Shown: one piece after another, positions 32,201 to 36,101 of the stretch
Layout: the number at the start of each line of letters is the position of its first letter
Position numbering within the stretch: position 1 is the stretch's first letter
NCBI GenBank assembly: GCA_029204225.1
Contig: MU835812.1
Span: 1 to 36,101, forward strand
DNA: 36,101 nt
Reading direction: 5' to 3'
Source: Diphasiastrum complanatum
Taxonomy: Eukaryota; Streptophyta; Lycopodiopsida; Lycopodiales; Lycopodiaceae
Position numbers and translations under genes: made by a program
Notes under the pieces: model-generated
Told to the model about the DNA's origin: nothing
Seen by the model: the letters and a program-made list of their open reading frames with translations, nothing else
Databases searched by the model: none

Positions 32201-32808
32201 TCCTCTTGAAGTATCGATGTAGATCCACCTCTTGCTTGAAGCCTATATTCCTCATTGATCAAGATCTCTTGAAGATCCATCAAACTTGGCAAAGTCTTTT
32301 GAATAGCAATACTTTGAACAATGTTAGCATGAGCATACAACAAGCCATTTAGAATCACTTGAATAAGCTCTCCTTCCTTAGTGCTTTCATCTATGCAAGC
32401 TAACTCATCATTCAATGCTTTCATTCTCAAAACAAAAGTACTTGGACTTTCTTCATTCTTTTGCAAACAAGAAAAGATTTGCCTTCTTAGAGTCAACACT
32501 CTAGAAGTAGACTTGGATTCATAAAGCTTCTTCAATGAATTCCAAGCTTCCAAAGATGATGTGCACTTATCAACTTCCTTGAGAAGTTCATTGGTAACAT
32601 TCATCTTTATCATGTGTAGAGCCTTCTTGGCCCTCTTGTCATACCTCAATTGATCTTGTTGTGTTGTTGGTCTCTCCTCCAAACCTACAACAATATCCAA
32701 AACATCATTCATCTCAAGAAGTGACTCCATCCTCACTTTCCATAATGAATAGTTACTTGAGGTAAGCCTATCACTAGCTTCCAACATGACTCCAATTGAG
32801 GTTGCCAT
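29242..32808 (-). CDS. Element B gag-protease-integrase polyprotein with an unknown C-terminal third in place of RT
   Basis: A 1188-residue ORF. Residues 1-230 are Copia gag (starts MATSIGVMLEASDR). The zinc knuckle CFYCGIKRHFASEC starts at Cys242. Protease DSGA has Asp305. The integrase zinc region (WHKRMGHLN ... CESC) precedes a core with Asp502, Asp564 and Glu600, a perfect D-D-35-E. The integrase C-terminal IFVGYSEVSKAYKVY and linker run to about 820. Normal Copia ORFs continue after the EEWFQAMDLEYRSLMK region into RT; here from about residue 827 the sequence is unrelated to RT. It has no YVDD, begins SGTSFGRFSCVHG and includes DQEVDLKALQLVKREVGN, FHVDVCKLSRYG and FMEYHGGYMATK. The ORF stays open for about 360 codons of this. 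The start is the first ATG, 600 bp inside the LTR, matching element A. Probable roles: capsid, maturation and integration. Confidence 0.93.
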   Translation of the reverse strand: MATSIGVMLEASDRLTSSNYSLWKVRMESLLEMNDVLDIVVGLEERPTTQQDQLRYDKRAKKALHMIKMNVTNELLKEVDKCTSSLEAWNSLKKLYESKSTSRVLTLRRQIFSCLQKNEESPSTFVLRMKALNDELACIDESTKEGELIQVILNGLLYAHANIVQSIAIQKTLPSLMDLQEILINEEYRLQARGGSTSILQEDVMFTKGKFKGKTKSECPKGQDQVDASSSGKKNDRSNLKCFYCGIKRHFASECYKKKRDQGDKQGNLTLDEDGLDVQDANDDAFVMSSCMLANDGDLDPWWIDSGASSHMTFHKEYFTSLLAYGDDKRVIYTANDGECAIKGIGTIPISLSTNRNVHLEDVLFIPSITKNLLSVSQMLSKDLKVEFDGDACLIKRKDVLIGKGKRQGKLFKLDACVIANQVGCVAREQISIQEVWHKRMGHLNFKSLEVMARKKVVIGLPSSLSNDKHVCESCALSKSHRLPYTRSISRSTKPFQLVHSDINGFTTISNSGAKMYVTFIDDFSRFCWIYLLKIKDEVYDVFVKFKNARENQFSTKIKCLRGDNGGEYISNKFKAFCDEHGIKKEYTTSRTPQQNGVAERKNRTLCESAKAMRLSANLDKPFWDQALLCANFLCNRWPSAILDGRTPFEMLFKRRPSVNFLRTFGCTCYVNITLDDRTEEDPSSRRGIFVGYSEVSKAYKVYIPSTNKVIVGRDVIFDEGNIPKVSSSMIDGKVDGSNILDVDEKDPTLDGGDDGPSSSQKPRRTSRERQVPSRLTYDQKGKQVVSGNYAAFLTSLDEPTSVHQARKEEEWFQAMDLEYRSLMKSGTSFGRFSCVHGMMQVDGCYLAVKSSNGSGKQSLFNDFDGQVEDQEVDLKALQLVKREVGNLELVKSIKGEVIGKGVMDMFLQHIEDSSKVKGAARKCWSSLLYLFYLMFEQFHVDVCKLSRYGQTSYIGEHCFDVGFVLAFLADFVDGNEAIGGSLCHSSMAKFSSVELLGANTWRLSIFGEFMVIFLCQLDLEDGLVKTTWFMESCGAGFASLMYSPTHGFPRFDGFLWQDEDGGSFMEYHGGYMATKDKEGGDMQAKVDHSHLLFVCCIFPESSDLEAWWNHFIYILFDSSCSSHIFTCKIDVRNSEASQVDTILYINYGCFYFEHYMIVERRSILRKKIILMMDQSSIGKNYARSIGS
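29255..30335 (-). other. RT-replacing segment of element B
   Basis: About 1080 bases lie between the conserved pre-RT sequence SLMKS (826) and the pre-RNase H HWK. This is close to the length of the missing RT plus connection. It is open in the gag-pol frame, shows no RT signature and no family I recognise. A diverged, partly deleted copy at the same junctions lies in element A (about 2813-3560). Hydrophobic and Cys-containing patches (SSLLYLFYLMFEQF; FMVIFLCQLDLE) are present but no clear membrane protein layout. Confidence 0.85.
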
Positions 32809-33396
32809 GTAGCAATGACCTGATCTTCTCTTTCAACCTGCTTCAATGCACAAAGAACTCCTTTGAACAACAACAAATGCTTTCAAAAGAAATCACCAAG
32901 ATTTGAAACTATCTCACAAATTCTCTTCTAGCACTTATCCAAGCAAATCAACACATAGAATCATGGAATCTTGATCAACCTATGATCTATCCTCAATCTA
33001 ATGACTTTTGCCACTTCCTAAGATTGAAACACACTCAAATGAAGTCCAGCAACCTCACTATCTAGAGATCCAATCAAAATTAGGGTTTTGACAAAATCAC
33101 AAAAAATTGACTATTCCAAATCTACATGCAAATGCTGAAAATTTGATATGCAATCTATAAGCCACCACTTAGGCTAAACCAATGATCCAAAAATCGGCCA
33201 AATCCAGCATGTGAATTCAAAAAACAGAATTGAGCAAGTATATTGACCTATTTAGTGTTTTGATCTACAAAAGATCCAATCTACAAAAGCAAAAAATCCG
33301 ATTTTGGTGTAGAATCCTCTCTAGCATGCTCTAGACTTGATATCTTCACCAAATCATTGATAGATCTGATTTCCTCCTTCATAACCTGAAACACAA

Positions 33397-33408
33397 GCTC
33401 TGATACCA
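33397..33408 (-). other. Primer binding site of element B (tRNA-iMet)
   Basis: Minus-strand TGGTATCAGAGC, then TTGTGT, directly abuts the 5' LTR with no spacer. Confidence 0.95.
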
Positions 33409-34058
33409 TGTGAAAGATTTCAGATCCTTAAGATCCAATCTAGTTGAATGATCTTTGGTTAGAAAGAGAAATACACTACCAATTTCACCAATGTAGAAAA
33501 ATCAGCATCTACACACAATTTGAGATGCAAACACTAATAGAACTTGATCAAACTTGAATGAAATGATTATGTACTGTTGTTGTCCGTACAAAACCAGCAA
33601 GCTACTGTATTTCACACGTGTGGATCCAAAAATAGCAAATATAGATCATTCTACACATAGAATTGCAAGCAATCACCAAGATAGTGCACCAATGGATAGT
33701 AGAATCCAAGAGAACCATGTATAAGCATGAAATGAGATAGAGAAGAGAGAAGATGACTCTCTCCACAAGTTACATCCTTTTATAGCAGGTCCAAATCCTA
33801 TTTGGCCACTTGTCTTTCCCACCAAAATGCTAACCCTACCAATTTTGGGTCTAGATTCAATGTACCCAACTTATTCAAATTGAATCTACTCAAACTCGCA
33901 TTCTATCTTTCCCACACTTTCAAAAAGTGTTTATTCAAATGAAATTTAGACTAATGAACTTTGAAAAGTCAACCTCTAAGTCTAAAACAAGTTTTGGTCT
34001 CAATATGCCAAATATGAAAATATTGCAAAATGTGATGAAACTAGTTGAATCTTTCACA
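33409..34058 (-). repeat. Element B 5' LTR
   Basis: 650 bp with the same termini as the 3' LTR. As the upstream LTR on the minus strand, it carries the promoter used for the element. Confidence 0.97.
33776..33784 (-). promoter_or_regulatory. TATA box in the element B 5' LTR
   Basis: TATAAAAGG on the minus strand, about 275 bases from the U3 end, conserved in all four A/B LTRs. Transcription would start roughly 25-35 bases downstream, near 33745-33750, in a CT/GA-rich stretch. Confidence 0.75.
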
Positions 34059-34063
34059 CAAAT
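34059..34063. other. Target site duplication of element B, right copy
   Basis: CAAAT, identical to 28020-28024. Confidence 0.95.
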
Positions 34064-35605
34064 CACAAGAACAAGATGCATAAAATAGTGTCTAAAAACT
34101 AGTGACTAATCTTTACAAAAAAGTCTTTCCAATATGGCTACCCATTTTCAAGCTATTTATGGTCAGGTACTGGTTATGTAGGTGGACTCTAACAACTTTA
34201 GCTTTCTAGTGAAGATATTATTGACTAGTAGCTACTTTAGAAACTTGTATGACTGCTTGCAATTATTCGGTGGAGAATGTTGTGTAGTCTTAGTGTTGTA
34301 GTATCTGTTTATGAGACCTGTAATTATCAAGTGGAGAGTACTGCTCCTTAGATTCCTACTAGATCTAGACCTTACAATTTTTCACTCTCCAATGTCGAGA
34401 GTCATGTGAACAAAGGAGCTGGAAAAACATATTGGGATTAAAGTGACTCCACCCTTTTCACCCATGTTTCATATAAGCGAAGTCAAAGGTGCAATATTTA
34501 GCATAATTGTAATGTAATTGGAAAAGAAGAAAATGATTGAAGCTCACACCCCTAAGTAATACAAATGGTTTAAGCTCATACCCAAGTAATATAGGGTTCT
34601 CCTTTTTTTTATGAATAAGATAGTGAATGAAATTTGTACCTTAGCGTGAAAGACATTAACTTGGACGAGGACATTATATTTCTGAAAGGTGGGTATCACT
34701 CCCATGTCTAGAGAGACGAGCCCAATTTTTTAATGGTTTTGTTTGTCATCAAACTAGACTTTCGAATTTTTTTTTTTGTAAAACTTGAACTGGGCCATAA
34801 CTAGTTCTTCCATAAAGCAAAAAAGCTAGCCAACCTCAAAGACAAGTAATCAAAATTTCTAAAATTATTGTAATGACTATCCTTTGTCATGAGCACTAAA
34901 ACAACTTGAAAATTTTATGTTGATATCATCAAATCATTCTCTTCTATAACCATCCATGATTTGAGAGATTTATAGCAAGTTTTGGATAATAAAAAACATT
35001 TGAAATAGTTGAACAATGGTTTATTGGCCAAATAAAGTGAAAAATTAGAAGAAGAGATGAACAGATTGTTTTTTATCTAGTTTTTTCAAACATTATATGC
35101 TTTTTTAAAACATGACATTAGCATATGTAAGATTGATGAGCAAGGCCTCATTGTAAGCTTTGCTTGTACCTCTTTAGAGAGATGTGGCAAAAAGAATCTT
35201 GCATCAATTCTTCATGACATGACAATTTTAATTTAGAAGGTATCATTCAAGGCTATGGACTATGACGTGCATAACACTTTTTTTGAAATATTCTACTCTA
35301 TCATGTGCTACTTTGGATACGTGTGGCTTGTGTGCAAAATAAATTATGTAAGACTTTAATTATATTTTATAATTCTTGAACCATAAGTATGACTCAAATA
35401 AGTAGGAAATGATTTTAAATAAAATACCATATATGTTTCTAATTTAGTTACCTTTTTAAAATTTACCAAGAAAATAATTTAGTAATAAATTCATGCTAAA
35501 CGTTGATGTCACTACTATTTTTTTTACTTTTTTTTTTTCGAAAGTGTAATATTTGGTTTCTTATTTTCCAATGCTTTATAGGCTTTGCATTAGGCAAAGC
35601 TTTTG
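34064..35605. other. Unassigned AT-rich sequence
   Basis: No gene is recognised. At 34653-34690 the plus strand reads TTGGACGAGGACATT...CTGAAAGGTGGG, resembling the 'LDEDxxxLKGG' coding end and purine tract that close some plant Ty3 elements; this is weak. A short duplication AAGCTCAYACCC...AAGTAATA occurs at 34539 and 34573. Confidence 0.4.
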
Positions 35606-35775
35606 GTGACATCTCAATTAACATCATGAAATATCTTGTAATTTTTTATTTTCCTTTGCTACTTTCTTCTTACTAGTGCTTCTCTTGACTCTTTGTGACA
35701 TATCAATTAGCATCCGTATTTTTCATTTTACTCTGCATCTTTGTTCTTACTAGTGCTTTTCCTGAACATTTTTTT
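35606..35775 (+). repeat. Imperfect tandem duplication of about 85-90 bp
   Basis: GTGACATCTCAATTAACATC ... CTTCTTACTAGTGCTTCTC is followed by GTGACATATCAATTAGCATC ... GTTCTTACTAGTGCTTTTC. Confidence 0.75.
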
Positions 35776-36006
35776 TATTGATTAAAAAGACCTTGCCTAG
35801 GTTCACAGATGGTTATGCAACACCAATATTGCAAACATATACATGTACAACGAACATATATATCATATGCACAACCAAAGCCTTATGGACAAACAACTTT
35901 GATCGAATTTTCAAATTGACATAAAATCATATGTAAAATCAGGTTTGTTTTTGACATTATATTGAAGCAAATGGAGGGCGCTCACACAAATGAACCTTTG
36001 GTACAA
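35776..36006. other. Unassigned AT-rich sequence
   Basis: Nothing recognised. Confidence 0.5.
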
Positions 36007-36101
36007 AAATTTTTGTGGGAATTCTTTTTAAAAATTGCGGGAATTTTTATCTTCCTCGTGTTAAATTTTTTTGTGGGAATTCTTTTTTAAAAAATTTGCG
36101 A
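36007..36101 (+). repeat. Direct repeat running off the window end
   Basis: AAATTTTTGTGGGAATTC ... TTGCGGG is followed by AAATTTTTTTGTGGGAATTC ... TTTGCGA, with a period of about 57 bp. It is cut at 36101, so more copies may follow. Confidence 0.75.

Larger units (their letters stand above)
28025..34058 (-). mobile_element. Element B: complete, young Copia-type retrotransposon lacking reverse transcriptase
   Basis: A 6034-bp element with LTRs 28025-28674 and 33409-34058 (650 bp each, about 8 differences by eye), CAAAT target duplication, PBS, PPT, TATA box, and a 1188-codon gag-protease-integrase ORF. RNase H is present in a separate frame. The RT domain is absent and about 1.08 kb of unrelated sequence takes its place. 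Structural and cis-acting parts are intact, so it can be transcribed and packaged, but reverse transcription must come from another element. It is in the same orientation and family as element A. Confidence 0.96.

Noticed and set aside
34653-34700. Ty3 3'-end-like coding tail and purine tract
   Set aside because: The match is a short string only, with no pol sequence or LTR around it; kept as a note, not called.

Overview
This window is nuclear DNA of a land plant. The evidence is a spliced plant-type LRR receptor kinase, plant Ty1/Copia elements primed by initiator tRNA-Met, Ty3-like gag remnants, and long AT-rich stretches with microsatellites. The species cannot be fixed from the sequence. 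The kinase is not an obvious copy of any well-known angiosperm protein, so a seedless or otherwise non-model plant with a large repeat-rich genome is possible, but this is only an impression. The only convincing host gene still likely to work is the 3' end of the receptor kinase at 1-1117. The rest is mostly layered retrotransposon debris. 

Layout: 1-1117 is the kinase (two exons, one 213-bp intron). 1986-6137 is element A, a decayed Copia-type element on the minus strand with 635/638-bp LTRs. 6280-6620 is a short tandem array. 6938-7445 is a plus-strand gag/protease remnant of a related Copia. 7801-8562 is a decayed intronless copy of the Fe-S assembly factor NBP35. 8594-8785 is a fold-back repeat. 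9190-9690 is a degenerate tandem array. 9883-14591 is element F, with 1.23-kb LTRs and no recognisable gag or pol. 14881-15045 holds an LTR-edge-like tandem repeat, and 15729-15840 is a Z-DNA-prone tract. 17470-21687 is element C, a broken but domain-complete Copia. It abuts the leader, PBS and probable LTR of element D (21688-about 22448). 22623-23009 is an unknown ORF ending at a polypurine/LTR-like junction. 23535-23655 is a (GA)n tract. 25064-25810 is a Ty3-like gag remnant. About 26150-27420 is a degenerate GGGAA-motif array. 28025-34058 is element B, a young complete copy of the A family with a perfect CAAAT target duplication. 34064-36101 is AT-rich sequence without genes. 

The most notable system is the A/B family. 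Element B has 650-bp LTRs differing at about 8 sites, an intact PBS, PPT and TATA box, and a 1188-codon gag-protease-integrase ORF with a perfect DD35E triad. In place of the reverse transcriptase it carries about 1.08 kb of unrelated, open sequence, directly followed (in another frame) by an intact RNase H. Element A carries the same replacement at the same place, so the exchange predates both insertions. The family therefore looks like a Copia lineage that swapped its RT for foreign sequence and was still mobilised recently, presumably in trans. Element F is a second, unrelated non-autonomous design. The window thus shows several stages of retrotransposon parasitism and decay next to one host gene.
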